A stretch of DNA of 64,000 nt from Clostridium sp. (lineage in GTDB: Bacteria; Bacillota; Clostridia; Clostridiales; Clostridiaceae), in contig NZ_JARHZJ010000088.1 in NCBI RefSeq assembly GCF_029258205.1, positions 24,027-88,026 on the forward strand. Reading direction: 5' to 3'. The notes below the pieces were generated by a model. It was not told where the DNA came from. It made no database searches and worked only from the letters and a program-made list of their open reading frames with translations. Shown here piece after piece: positions 11,780 through 22,040 of the stretch (position 1 is the stretch's first letter; each line of letters opens with the position of its first letter). Made by a program: the position numbers and the translations under genes.

Positions 11780-13819
11780 ATGTCAAAAATAAGAGTTTAT
11801 GAATTGGCAAAAGAGTTAAGAGTTCCAAGTAAAGTTCTTATAAACGTATTAATGGATGAGTTTGGCGTTGAGGTTAAAAACCATATGAGCGTTATAGAAG
11901 ATGAAGATGCTGCATTAATAAAAGAGCTTTTAGCAGGAAGTGAAACAAACAGTGAATTGGTTGCTGAATATGAAGCTGAATTAGCTGAAGAAGTTAATAA
12001 TGTTGCTAAGAAGAAAAAGAAAAAGAAAAAAAGTAGCGAAGATGATGCTTTAGAACAAGGTGTTGAAGTTATAGAAATTGGAAAAACTATAACAGTTAAA
12101 GAATTAGCTGAGAAATTAAATAAACCAGTTAATGATGTTATAAAAACTCTTATCTTCACAGGAGTAATGGCTGCTATAAACCAAGAAATAGATTTTGAAA
12201 CAGCTGAAAAAGTTGCTGAAAAGTACGAGGTTGCAGTTTATGAAAAAGAAGAAGAGAATACTTTAGAAGAGTTCGAAGAAGATACTGATGTAGAAGAAGA
12301 AAATCTAGCTAAGAGACCACCTATCATAACAGTAATGGGTCACGTTGATCATGGTAAAACTTCATTACTTGACGCTATAAGAAAATCAAAGGTAACAAGT
12401 ACAGAAGCAGGTGGAATAACTCAACATATAGGTGCTTATACTGTTGAAGTAAACGGAGAAACTTTAACATTCTTAGATACACCAGGGCATGAAGCTTTCA
12501 CAGCAATGAGAGCTAGAGGAGCTCAAATAACAGACGTAGTTATTTTAGTTGTTGCAGCTGATGATGGAATAATGCCACAAACAGTAGAAGCTATAAATCA
12601 CTGTAAGGCAGCTAACGTTCCAATGATAGTTGCGATAAACAAAATGGATAGAGAAGGTGCTAATCCAGATAGAGTTAAACAAGAATTAACTGAGCATGGG
12701 TTAGTTGTTGAAGACTGGGGTGGAGATATCATAGCAGTACCAGTTTCAGCTAAAAATAGAGAAAACATAGATACTCTATTAGAAATGGTTCTTTTAACTT
12801 CAGAAATGCAAGAATTAAAAGCAGATGCTGGAAGAAAAGCAAAAGGAACAGTTGTAGAGGCTAAATTAGATAAAGGTAGAGGTTCTGTAGCAACATTACT
12901 AGTTCAAAATGGTACTTTACACATGGGAGATTCAATTATAGTTGGTAGCACTTACGGAAGAATAAGAGCTATGTTTGATGACTCAGGTAAGAAGATAAAA
13001 TCAGCTGGTCCATCAATTCCAGTTGAGGTTTTAGGTCTTTCAGAAGTACCAGCTGCTGGAGATAGATTCACAGTTGTTAAAGATGAGAAGACAGCTAGAA
13101 ATATGGCTGAAGCTAGAAAAGAAAAAATAAGACAGGAAAGTTTCGCAACTTCACATAGGGTTTCATTGGAAGATTTATATAGCCAAATTAAAGAAGGTTC
13201 AGTCAAAGAACTTTCAGTTATAGTTAAAGCAGATGTTCAAGGTTCTGTTGAAGCTATAAAAGCATCATTAGAAAAATTATCAACTGATGATGTAAAGGTA
13301 AGAGTTATACATGGAGCTGTTGGTGCTATATCAGAAACAGATATAACATTAGCTGCTGCATCTAACGCTATAGTAATAGGATTTAATGTTAGACCAGATA
13401 ACAATGCTGTAGTAGCTTCAGAAAGAGATGGAGTTGAAGTTAAAACATACAGAGTAATATACGACGCTATAGAAGATATTAAGTCAGCCATGATTGGTAT
13501 GTTAGATCCTGAATATAAAGAAGTTATATTAGGTACCGCTGAAATAAGAGCTACTTATAAAATTTCTAATGTTGGAACAATTGCTGGAGGATATGTATTA
13601 ACTGGTAAATTAGTTAGAAATGCAGATGTAAGAGTTATAAGAGAAGGTATTGTAATATTTGAATCTAAGTTAGCATCATTAAAGAGATTTAAAGATGATG
13701 TAAAAGAAGTAAATGCTGGATATGAGTGTGGATTTAGTGTAGAAAAGTTCAATGATATTAAAGAAGGCGATATAATAGAAGCATATACTATGGAAGCTAT
13801 TCAAAGAAAAGAACTTTAA
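11780..13819 (+). CDS. infB: Translation initiation factor IF-2
   Basis: GTPase motifs [32 protein letters not shown]. Confidence 0.98.
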   Translation: MSKIRVYELAKELRVPSKVLINVLMDEFGVEVKNHMSVIEDEDAALIKELLAGSETNSELVAEYEAELAEEVNNVAKKKKKKKKSSEDDALEQGVEVIEIGKTITVKELAEKLNKPVNDVIKTLIFTGVMAAINQEIDFETAEKVAEKYEVAVYEKEEENTLEEFEEDTDVEEENLAKRPPIITVMGHVDHGKTSLLDAIRKSKVTSTEAGGITQHIGAYTVEVNGETLTFLDTPGHEAFTAMRARGAQITDVVILVVAADDGIMPQTVEAINHCKAANVPMIVAINKMDREGANPDRVKQELTEHGLVVEDWGGDIIAVPVSAKNRENIDTLLEMVLLTSEMQELKADAGRKAKGTVVEAKLDKGRGSVATLLVQNGTLHMGDSIIVGSTYGRIRAMFDDSGKKIKSAGPSIPVEVLGLSEVPAAGDRFTVVKDEKTARNMAEARKEKIRQESFATSHRVSLEDLYSQIKEGSVKELSVIVKADVQGSVEAIKASLEKLSTDDVKVRVIHGAVGAISETDITLAAASNAIVIGFNVRPDNNAVVASERDGVEVKTYRVIYDAIEDIKSAMIGMLDPEYKEVILGTAEIRATYKISNVGTIAGGYVLTGKLVRNADVRVIREGIVIFESKLASLKRFKDDVKEVNAGYECGFSVEKFNDIKEGDIIEAYTMEAIQRKEL

Positions 13820-13840
13820 TTTTATAAAGAGGTGATTTAC

Positions 13841-14191
13841 ATGACTAACTTCAGAGGTAAAAGAATAAATGAAGAAGTAAAAAAAGAAGTAAGTGATATA
13901 ATAAGAAATCAAATAAAAGATCCTAGACTAACAGCAATGGTGAGTGTAACTCAAGTTGAAGTTACTAAAGATTTAAGATATGCTAAAGTTTTTGTTAGTC
14001 TATTCGCTAAAAGTGATGAAGAAAAAGAGGAAAGTTTAAAAGCTCTAAAAAGTTCAGCTGGCTTTATAAGAAAAGAAGTTGGAAATAGAGTTAAGCTAAG
14101 AAGTACTCCTGAAATATTATTTGAAGAAGATAATTCTATAGATAATGCAATGTATATTGAATCATTGCTAAACAAAATCAAGGAGAAATAA
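13841..14191 (+). CDS. rbfA: Ribosome-binding factor A
   Basis: RINEEVKKEVSDIIRNQIKDPRL; ATG 13841 after AGAGGTGA preferred to 13832. Confidence 0.94.
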   Translation: MTNFRGKRINEEVKKEVSDIIRNQIKDPRLTAMVSVTQVEVTKDLRYAKVFVSLFAKSDEEKEESLKALKSSAGFIRKEVGNRVKLRSTPEILFEEDNSIDNAMYIESLLNKIKEK

Positions 14192-14193
14192 AA

Positions 14194-15147
14194 ATGAGAT
14201 TTCATGATGTAATATCAATTATAAATAAAAGTAAGAAAATTGGTATAACATATCATGTATCTCCAGATGGTGATGCCTTAGGTAGTGTTTTAGCACTACT
14301 TCAAGGCATTAGAATTTATGGTAAAGAAGCTTATGTTATCTCTAAAGACTTAGTCTCAGATAACCTAAGCTTTCTGCCTTATGTTGAGGAAATAACTGGA
14401 GAAGTTATAAAACCATCAGAAGATACTGATTGTGTTATAGTATTAGATTGTGGAAATATTGAAAGAATTTCTGCAGATTTAAGTGGATTCAAAGGAAATT
14501 TAGTTAATATTGATCATCATTTATCAAATGATAAGTATGGTGTTGTTAACTATGTAGATACAGAGGCTTCAGCAACAGCTGAAATAATATTTATGTTGCT
14601 TAAGGAGTTGAAGATTGAAATTAATGAAAATATAGCTAAATGTTTATATACATCATTAATAACTGATACCGGTTCTTTTAGATATTCAAATTCTACTGAA
14701 AGAACTCATATAATAGCAGGAGAATTAGTTAATTATATAAAACATGATGAAATTCATAGAAATATATTTGATAATAAACCTTTTGCTAAAATGAAACTAA
14801 TGTCTTTAGTTTTAGGAGATATGGAACTAGTTTGCAATAACAAAATAGTTCTTATGAGAATTACTAAAAATATGATAGATTCTATTGGTGAAGAAGTTCA
14901 AAATAGTTCGGATGTTGTATCATTAGGAAATCAAATAAAAGGTGTAGAAGGATGCATACTTCTTAAAGAGGTAGATGAAGGAGTAAAAGTTAGTTTTAGA
15001 TCTAAAGATACATTAGATGTTAGAAAGATTGCAGAAAACTTTGGTGGCGGAGGTCATACAAAAGCTGCAGGAGCATTCATTAAAAATGTAAGTATAGATG
15101 AAGCTAAAAATAATATATTAGAAATACTTGCAAAAGAGATGGTGTAA
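14194..15147 (+). CDS. nrnA: DHH/DHHA1 bifunctional oligoribonuclease/PAP phosphatase NrnA
   Basis: SPDGDALGS, NIDHHLSND, GGGGHTKAAG motifs. Confidence 0.92.
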   Translation: MRFHDVISIINKSKKIGITYHVSPDGDALGSVLALLQGIRIYGKEAYVISKDLVSDNLSFLPYVEEITGEVIKPSEDTDCVIVLDCGNIERISADLSGFKGNLVNIDHHLSNDKYGVVNYVDTEASATAEIIFMLLKELKIEINENIAKCLYTSLITDTGSFRYSNSTERTHIIAGELVNYIKHDEIHRNIFDNKPFAKMKLMSLVLGDMELVCNNKIVLMRITKNMIDSIGEEVQNSSDVVSLGNQIKGVEGCILLKEVDEGVKVSFRSKDTLDVRKIAENFGGGGHTKAAGAFIKNVSIDEAKNNILEILAKEMV

Positions 15148-15150
15148 TAT

Positions 15151-16035
15151 ATGAATGGGGTAATTAATATATATAAAAATACAGGAATGACTTCATTTGA
15201 TGTTGTAGCCATAGTAAGAAGGATTTCAAATATGAAAAAGGTTGGACATACAGGAACTTTAGATCCATCAGCTTCTGGAGTTTTACCTGTATGTCTTGGA
15301 AAAGCTACAAAAATTATAGATTATATAATGGAAAATAAAAAAGTTTATAGAGTGAATTTAAAACTTGGTATGGTTACTGATACATATGACTTAGAAGGAG
15401 ATATTTTAAGAAAGAAGAATGCATCACATATAACAAAGGATGAAATATTAAATTGTATAAACTCCTTTTTAGGAACAATAGATCAAGTTCCACCAATGTA
15501 TTCTGCTTTAAAACAAAATGGAGTAAGATTATATGAATTAGCGCGTCAAGGAATAGAAGTTCACAGAGAAGCTAGAAAAATTACTATTTATTCTATTGAA
15601 AATATAATAATAGAATCAAATGATAATATACAAATGGATGTTTGTTGTTCTAAGGGGACATATATAAGAAGTCTTTGTTATGATATTGGTGAAAAATTAA
15701 ATGTTGGAGCAACAATGACTGCCTTAGAGAGAATACAAAATGGTCCATTTACTAAAGAAGAATCAATAAATATAGAGGATTTAACAGAAGAGCTTTTAGA
15801 AAATCATATTATTTCTATTGAAAAGGCTTTAGATGCTTTTGAAAAAATCACAGTAAATGAGAAGTTTAGTAAGCTTTTAATAAATGGAGTTAAAGTATTT
15901 GATACTAGAATGTATAGTGATGAAGTTGAATTTAATAAACTATACAGAGTATATGAAGAAAATGGAGCTTTTTTAGGATTAGGGAAGAGAGATGAAAAAG
16001 GATTTAAATTGGAGAAATTACTGATAGAGGAGTAG
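15151..16035 (+). CDS. truB: tRNA pseudouridine(55) synthase
   Basis: KVGHTGTLDPSASGVLPVCLGKATK catalytic motif. Confidence 0.96.
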   Translation: MNGVINIYKNTGMTSFDVVAIVRRISNMKKVGHTGTLDPSASGVLPVCLGKATKIIDYIMENKKVYRVNLKLGMVTDTYDLEGDILRKKNASHITKDEILNCINSFLGTIDQVPPMYSALKQNGVRLYELARQGIEVHREARKITIYSIENIIIESNDNIQMDVCCSKGTYIRSLCYDIGEKLNVGATMTALERIQNGPFTKEESINIEDLTEELLENHIISIEKALDAFEKITVNEKFSKLLINGVKVFDTRMYSDEVEFNKLYRVYEENGAFLGLGKRDEKGFKLEKLLIEE

Positions 16036-16038
16036 TCA

Positions 16039-16968
16039 ATGATTTTAATAAATAATGATTTTAAGAGAGTGGTTCAAAAAGGCACCTATGTAGCTTTAGG
16101 GAGTTTTGATGGAATTCATAAAGGTCATTTAGCTTTAATAAATAAAATTAATGAATTATCTAAAAAGAATGATTCATTAAGTATGGTATATACATTTAAA
16201 AATCATCCAAGAACATTTATAAACAAGGAAGGAGCTCCAAAACTTTTAGTAACTTTACATGAAAAGGTAAAAATTCTTGAAGATTTAAAAGTTGATTTGA
16301 GTAGTTTTGTTGAGTTTGATAAAAAGTTTATGGAGTTGGAGCCAGAAGAGTTTATAGAAAATCTTATAAAAAACTATAATTTACAAGGAATTGTTGTTGG
16401 ATTTAACTATAGATTTGGGCATAAAAACATGGGTGATGTTAAGTTACTTAAGGAATTATGTGATTTAAAAGGATTAGAGCTTTATGTTATAGATCCATTT
16501 ACATATAAATCAGAAGTAGTTAGTTCAACAAGAATAAGAAAAGCTTTATCAGAAGGAGATTTAGAGGATGCTAATAGTATGTTAGGTAGATATTTTTCAT
16601 TAATTGGTGAAGTGGTAAGTGGAAGGAAAATAGGGAGAACAATTAATTTTCCAACAGCTAATTTAAAGATCAATGATGAAATAATACTTCCTAAGATAGG
16701 AGTTTATTATACTAATCTGGAAGTTAACGGAGAAATTTATAAAGGTATAACTTCAATTGGGAATAATCCTACTGTAAATGGTAAGAATATTACAGTAGAG
16801 ACTCACATACTAGATTTTGATGAAGATATATATGGAAAGTATATAAAACTTTATTTTATAAGTAAGATAAGAAATGAAAAAAAATTTAATTCTTTAGAAG
16901 AATTAAGAGAACAATTAATTAAAGATAAAAAATTTGCTGAAGAAAGTAACATAAAAATTTCTTTGTAA
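16039..16968 (+). CDS. ribF: Bifunctional riboflavin kinase/FAD synthetase
   Basis: GSFDGIHKGH nucleotidyltransferase motif; GRTINFPTANL and GVYYT kinase motifs. Confidence 0.95.
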   Translation: MILINNDFKRVVQKGTYVALGSFDGIHKGHLALINKINELSKKNDSLSMVYTFKNHPRTFINKEGAPKLLVTLHEKVKILEDLKVDLSSFVEFDKKFMELEPEEFIENLIKNYNLQGIVVGFNYRFGHKNMGDVKLLKELCDLKGLELYVIDPFTYKSEVVSSTRIRKALSEGDLEDANSMLGRYFSLIGEVVSGRKIGRTINFPTANLKINDEIILPKIGVYYTNLEVNGEIYKGITSIGNNPTVNGKNITVETHILDFDEDIYGKYIKLYFISKIRNEKKFNSLEELREQLIKDKKFAEESNIKISL

Positions 16969-17010
16969 TAAAGATTTACAAGAAAAGCGAATTTTGATAT
17001 AATTATATAG

Positions 17011-17060
17011 AACCTAACTCTAAGATTTAAGGGTAACCGTCTTTTTTCTTGGAACTAGGG
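17011..17060 (+). promoter_or_regulatory. Candidate S15-binding leader of rpsO
   Basis: CCTA..TCTAAGA pairs with TCTTGGA..TAGG in the 5' UTR immediately upstream of rpsO. Confidence 0.5.
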
Positions 17061-17083
17061 GATAAATTTTCGGAGGTATAACA

Positions 17084-17347
17084 ATGGATAAAATAAGAAA
17101 ACAAGAAATAATAGCTAAACATGCAAGACATGAAGGAGATACTGGTTCACCAGAAGTTCAAATTGCGTTATTAACAGAAAGAATAAACTCTTTAACTGAT
17201 CACTTAAGAACACATAAAAAAGACCACCATTCAAGAAGAGGGCTTTTAATGATGGTTGGACAAAGAAGAGGTTTATTAAACTACTTATATGATCAAGATA
17301 TTGAAAGATACAGAGCTATAATCAAAGAATTAGGATTAAGAAGATAA
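17084..17347 (+). CDS. rpsO: 30S ribosomal protein S15
   Basis: 87 aa; [33 protein letters not shown]. Confidence 0.98.
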   Translation: MDKIRKQEIIAKHARHEGDTGSPEVQIALLTERINSLTDHLRTHKKDHHSRRGLLMMVGQRRGLLNYLYDQDIERYRAIIKELGLRR

Positions 17348-17352
17348 TTTAG

Positions 17353-17382
17353 TAGAGCGGGTTTTTTACCGCTCTATTATTT
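17353..17382 (+). terminator. Terminator after rpsO
   Basis: TAGAGCGG-gtttttta-CCGCTCTA followed by T-rich tract. Confidence 0.8.
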
Positions 17383-17439
17383 TAAAAATATTAATATTTT
17401 TAAAAATTTAGCCTTTATATACCGAAAGGAGGTATTTAT

Positions 17440-19548
17440 ATGAATCATATCCATGAAACTATCATAGCAGGAAGACCAATGAAAGTTGAGTTCGGAAAAT
17501 TAGGAATGCTTTCAGATGCTGCTATATTAATGAGTTATGGTGATACAGTAATATTAACAAATGTAAATGCATCAGAAAAACCAAGAGAAGGAATAGATTT
17601 TTTTCCATTAAGTGTTGAATACGAAGAGAGATTATATTCAGTTGGTAAAATACCAGGTGGATTTATAAAAAGAGAAGGAAAGCCTTCAGAGAAAGCTATA
17701 CTAAATGGTAGAGCTATAGACAGACCTTTAAGACCTTTATTTCCAAAAGGATATAGAAATGATGTTCAAGTAGTCTGTACAGTTGTTTCAGTAGAAAATG
17801 ATAACCTTCCTGAAATATTAGCTATAAATGCTGCCTCAATGGCATTATGTTTATCAAGCATACCTTTTACTACTCCAGTAGCTGCAGTTCAAGTTGGATT
17901 AATAGGAGAAGAATTTATACTAAATCCTAATTCAAAGGAAAGAGAAGAAAGTTCACTTCAATTAACTGTTTGTGCAACTAATGAAAGAGTTATGATGATT
18001 GAAGCTGGTGGAGATGAAATTCCAGAAGACACAATGATTAATGCTATCAAATTTGGGTTTGATAAGTGTCAAGATATAATAAAATTCCAAGAAGAAGCCG
18101 TAAGTATGTTTGGTAAAGAGAAAAAAGTACCAGAACTACATAAAGTATCAGAAGAAATAGAGGATGCTGTAAGAGAATTTGCCTTTGATATGATTAGTGA
18201 GTCAATGCACATTACTGATAGAGATGAAAGAAATGCTGCAATGGATGAAGTTAAAGCTAAAATCAATGAAGAATTTGAAGAAAAATATCCAGATAATATG
18301 TCTGATATTGGAGAAGTTGTTCACGATACACAAAAAGAAGTGGTAAGACATATGCTTTTAAAAGAAGGAAAAAGACCAGATGGAAGAGCTTTTGATGAAG
18401 TAAGAAACATTGGTTGTGAAGTTGGATTACTTCCAAGAACTCATGGAACAGGACTATTTACAAGAGGACTTACTCAAGTAATGACTGTTGCAACTTTAGG
18501 ATCAATAAGTGAAATTCAAATATTAGATGGTATTGGTGAAGAAGAATCTAAGAGATATATGCATCACTATAACTTCCCATCATATAGTGTTGGAGAAGTT
18601 AGACCATTAAGAGGACCCGGTAGAAGAGAAATTGGTCATGGAGCTTTAGCTGAAAGAGCTTTAGAACCACTTATACCTTCAGAAGCTGAGTTCCCATACA
18701 CAATAAGATTGGTATCAGAAGTATTAAGTTCAAATGGATCTACTTCACAGGCTTCAGTTTGTGGTAGTACATTAGCACTTTTAGATGCTGGTGTTCCAAT
18801 AAAGAGACCGGTAGCAGGTATAGCTATGGGATTAATAACTTCAAAAGATTTAACTGAGGAAGAAGTTTTAACTGATATCCAAGGTTTAGAAGATTTCTTT
18901 GGAGATATGGATTTTAAAGTAGCCGGAACAGAAAAAGGAATAACTTCAATTCAAGTAGATACTAAAATAAAAGGTTTATCAGAAAAAGTTATACATGATG
19001 CTATACATGGAGCAAGGAAAGCAAGATTAATGATTTTAGATAAGATTAAAGAATGCATACCAGCTCCAAGAAAAGAAGTTTCAAAATATGCACCTAAGAC
19101 ATCAACTTTACAAATAGATCCTGAGAAAATCAGAGATGTAATTGGTGCTGGTGGAAAAGTTATAAATAAGATTATAGCTGATACTGGTGTTAAAATAGAT
19201 ATAAAAGAAGATGGATTAGTTTATGTTTCATCAGCTGAATTAGAAGGTGTTAAAGAAGCTGTTAAAATAATAGAAGGCTTAACTAAAGAAGTTAAAGCTG
19301 GAGAAATTTATTTAGGTAAAGTTACAAAAATTGCTCAATTTGGTGCTTTTGTTGAGGTGTTACCTAATAAAGAAGGATTAGTTCATATTTCTAAGTTAGA
19401 TAATAAAAGAGTAGAAAAAGTTGAGGATATAGTATCTGTTGGAGATGAGATATTAGTTAAAGTAACAGAAATTGATTCTCAAGGTAGAATAAATCTTTCA
19501 AGAAAAGATGCAATAAAAGAGGCTGAAGAAGAAAATAAACAGCAATAG
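17440..19548 (+). CDS. pnp: Polyribonucleotide nucleotidyltransferase
   Basis: Two RNase PH domains, KH ([11 protein letters not shown]) and S1 ([21 protein letters not shown]). Confidence 0.98.
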   Translation: MNHIHETIIAGRPMKVEFGKLGMLSDAAILMSYGDTVILTNVNASEKPREGIDFFPLSVEYEERLYSVGKIPGGFIKREGKPSEKAILNGRAIDRPLRPLFPKGYRNDVQVVCTVVSVENDNLPEILAINAASMALCLSSIPFTTPVAAVQVGLIGEEFILNPNSKEREESSLQLTVCATNERVMMIEAGGDEIPEDTMINAIKFGFDKCQDIIKFQEEAVSMFGKEKKVPELHKVSEEIEDAVREFAFDMISESMHITDRDERNAAMDEVKAKINEEFEEKYPDNMSDIGEVVHDTQKEVVRHMLLKEGKRPDGRAFDEVRNIGCEVGLLPRTHGTGLFTRGLTQVMTVATLGSISEIQILDGIGEEESKRYMHHYNFPSYSVGEVRPLRGPGRREIGHGALAERALEPLIPSEAEFPYTIRLVSEVLSSNGSTSQASVCGSTLALLDAGVPIKRPVAGIAMGLITSKDLTEEEVLTDIQGLEDFFGDMDFKVAGTEKGITSIQVDTKIKGLSEKVIHDAIHGARKARLMILDKIKECIPAPRKEVSKYAPKTSTLQIDPEKIRDVIGAGGKVINKIIADTGVKIDIKEDGLVYVSSAELEGVKEAVKIIEGLTKEVKAGEIYLGKVTKIAQFGAFVEVLPNKEGLVHISKLDNKRVEKVEDIVSVGDEILVKVTEIDSQGRINLSRKDAIKEAEEENKQQ

Positions 19549-19550
19549 TA

Positions 19551-19580
19551 AAAGGCAATTATTATTGCCTTTTTATTTTT
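19551..19580 (+). terminator. Terminator after pnp
   Basis: AAAGGCAAT-tatt-ATTGCCTTT followed by T-rich tract. Confidence 0.85.
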
Positions 19581-19681
19581 TTCTTATTCATAAAGTCTAC
19601 ATCTTTTAATGAGAATTGACATATATTATTTATAAGCAACATATTATTTATTGTTTTAATAAATAAGTGGAGGTATGTTTT

Positions 19682-19957
19682 ATGAGTAATAATGTTAGGT
19701 ATTTAAGCGAAATAGAAAGATATGAAATTATAAATATAAATGATGGTGAAAAGTATAGTGGACTTATAAATAATGATGTTATTATAGATGAAGAAGGAAA
19801 ACTAAAATATTTAATAGTAAATTTAGGTGGAGGCAAGTTTAATCTTTTTAACTCAGATGAATATTTAGAAATTGAGTGGGAAAATGTAAAAAGAATAGGA
19901 GCTAAAACCATAATACTAGATGTAGACAGTGACATGATAAAAAAAACTAAACTATAG
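19682..19957 (+). CDS. YlmC/YmxH family PRC-barrel sporulation-associated protein
   Basis: RYLSEIERYEIININDGEKYSGL...GKLKYLIVNLGGGK; ATG 19682 after GGAGG. Confidence 0.85.
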   Translation: MSNNVRYLSEIERYEIININDGEKYSGLINNDVIIDEEGKLKYLIVNLGGGKFNLFNSDEYLEIEWENVKRIGAKTIILDVDSDMIKKTKL

Positions 19958-19970
19958 GAGTGTGGGGATT

Positions 19971-21167
19971 TTGAAAATAGTAGTGCAAAAATTTGGTGGT
20001 ACTTCTGTATCAACAAAAGAAAGAAGAACTATGGTTGTAGAAAAGGTAAAAGGGGCAATCAATAAAGGATACTTACCAGTGGTTGTTGTATCTGCTATGG
20101 GAAGAAACGGAGAACCTTATGCAACTGATACACTTTTAGGATTAGTGTCAGAAGAGTTTAAAAAAGAAAATAAATTAGCTACTGATTTACTTATGGGATG
20201 TGGAGAAATTATAAGCACTGTTGTTTTGAGTGATGAATTAAGAGGGGAAAAAATAGAAGCAATTCCGTTAACAGGAGGAAATGCAGGGATACTTACAGAT
20301 GATAATTATTCAAGTGCTGATTTTATAGATATAAATCCTAAATTAATATTAGAAGTTCTCAAAGATGGAAAAGTGCCTGTTGTTGCTGGATTCCAAGGGA
20401 TTGATAGAAATGGATTCTTAACTACTTTAGGAAGAGGCGGAAGTGATACTACAGCGGCAGTTTTAGGAGTAGCATTAAAGGCTGAAGAAATTGAAATATA
20501 TACAGATGTTGATGGAATAATGACTGCTGACCCAAGAATAGTTGGAGATGCTGAACTTATTAATAAAATAAGTTACAATGAAGTATTTCAATTAGCAGAC
20601 CAAGGGGCTAAGGTAATTCATCCAAGAGCTGTAGAAATAGCAATGAAAGGTAATGTTGCCTTAGTAATAAAAAATACTATGAGTACTTGTACTGGTACAA
20701 TTATAGATAATTTAGGAGATGTAGATAATAATAAGTTTATAACTGGAATAACTCATCAAGGAAATAGAATTCAAGTTTCTATAAAATCTGATGAAAATAA
20801 GAATAATATAAATTATAAGACCATTTTAGAAAGTCTTGCAAATAATAAGATAAGTTTAGACTTAATAAATATTTTCCCTAAAGAAAAAGTATTTACAATA
20901 GATTCAAGTGTTAAAGAATTATTTGAAGATATTATGAGGAAAAATGATTTAAAATATAGTTTAGTAGAAGACTTAAGCACTATAGCTATAGTTGGTTCAA
21001 GAATGAGAGGACTTCCAGGAGTTATGGCTAAAATAGTAGGTGCTTTAGATAGTGAAAACATAGAAGTTTTACAAACAGCAGATTCACATATGACAATTTG
21101 GTGTCTTGTTGAAAGTAAAAATGTAAAAGAAGCGATAAAAGCACTTCATAAAGCTTTTATGAAATAA
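19971..21167 (+). CDS. dapG: Aspartate kinase (DapG type)
   Basis: VQKFGGTSVS, GRGGSDTTAAVLG, tandem ACT domains; TTG 19971 after GGAG. Confidence 0.88.
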   Translation: MKIVVQKFGGTSVSTKERRTMVVEKVKGAINKGYLPVVVVSAMGRNGEPYATDTLLGLVSEEFKKENKLATDLLMGCGEIISTVVLSDELRGEKIEAIPLTGGNAGILTDDNYSSADFIDINPKLILEVLKDGKVPVVAGFQGIDRNGFLTTLGRGGSDTTAAVLGVALKAEEIEIYTDVDGIMTADPRIVGDAELINKISYNEVFQLADQGAKVIHPRAVEIAMKGNVALVIKNTMSTCTGTIIDNLGDVDNNKFITGITHQGNRIQVSIKSDENKNNINYKTILESLANNKISLDLINIFPKEKVFTIDSSVKELFEDIMRKNDLKYSLVEDLSTIAIVGSRMRGLPGVMAKIVGALDSENIEVLQTADSHMTIWCLVESKNVKEAIKALHKAFMK

Positions 21168-21220
21168 TGTATATAAATTTTCTTTCTGTGCAAAATAAAG
21201 TTAGTACAGGAGGGAGATAT

Positions 21221-21910
21221 ATGGAACATAATAAAGAAAATCAAAATAAAAGTATAGACGAAATAAAAGAAATAGGAGCAGTTTTACCTGAACATAAGAA
21301 AGAAGATTCTAATATACAGGTTTTAACCATAATAGGGCAAATTGAAGGACATAGTGTTCAACCGCCACAAACTAAAACAACTAAGTATGAGCATATGATT
21401 CCTCAATTAATTGATATAGAACAAAATGATAGAATAAAAGGTATATTATTTGTTTTAAATACTGTTGGAGGGGATGTTGAAGCAGGATTAGCAATTGCTG
21501 AGATGATAAGAAGCCTAAAAAAACCAACAGTATCATTAGTTATTGGAGGAGGTCATTCTATAGGAGTTCCTCTAGCAACAGCATCTCAATATTCTTTTAT
21601 TTCTCCATCAGCTACTATGATAATACATCCAATAAGAATGAATGGACTTGTAATAGGAGTTCCTCAAACATTTAAATATTTTAATAAAATGCAAGAGAGA
21701 ATAAATGATTTTATAACAAGGACATCAGGAATTAAATTAGATGTACTAAAAAAAATGATGATGCAAACAGATGAACTTTTAAACGATATGGGAACAATAT
21801 TAGTTGGAGAAGAAGCAGTTAAATGCGGATTAATAAACGAAGTTGGCGGTGTTAAAGAAGCCTTAGATAAGTTAAATAGCTTAATAGAAGCTTATAATTT
21901 AGAACCATAG
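21221..21910 (+). CDS. ClpP-class serine protease, TepA-like
   Basis: GILFVLNTVGGDVEAGLAIAEMIRSLKKPT, GGGHSIGVPLATAS (serine nucleophile region), TMIIHPIRMNG; RBS AGGAGGGAG before ATG 21221. Confidence 0.85.
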   Translation: MEHNKENQNKSIDEIKEIGAVLPEHKKEDSNIQVLTIIGQIEGHSVQPPQTKTTKYEHMIPQLIDIEQNDRIKGILFVLNTVGGDVEAGLAIAEMIRSLKKPTVSLVIGGGHSIGVPLATASQYSFISPSATMIIHPIRMNGLVIGVPQTFKYFNKMQERINDFITRTSGIKLDVLKKMMMQTDELLNDMGTILVGEEAVKCGLINEVGGVKEALDKLNSLIEAYNLEP

Positions 21911-21928
21911 GATATCTATGGTTCTATT
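21901..21928 (+). terminator. Terminator overlapping tepA-like stop codon
   Basis: AGAACCATAG-gatat-CTATGGTTCT then T-rich. Confidence 0.7.
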
Positions 21929-22040
21929 TATGTAATATAAAAATATTTTGACAATTTATAGTCATTTATGTATATAATATTTTTTGGTACAAGTATTTTA
22001 CCATTTTTAAATTAAAATAGGTGAGGTGATTTATTTTAGT

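Noticed and set aside
11797-12159. 120-aa minus-strand ORF inside infB
   Set aside because: Antisense shadow of infB; its poly-Phe run is just the complement of the Lys tract.
19648-20016. 122-aa minus-strand ORF over ylmC-like gene
   Set aside because: Antisense to a recognisable PRC-barrel gene with its own RBS.
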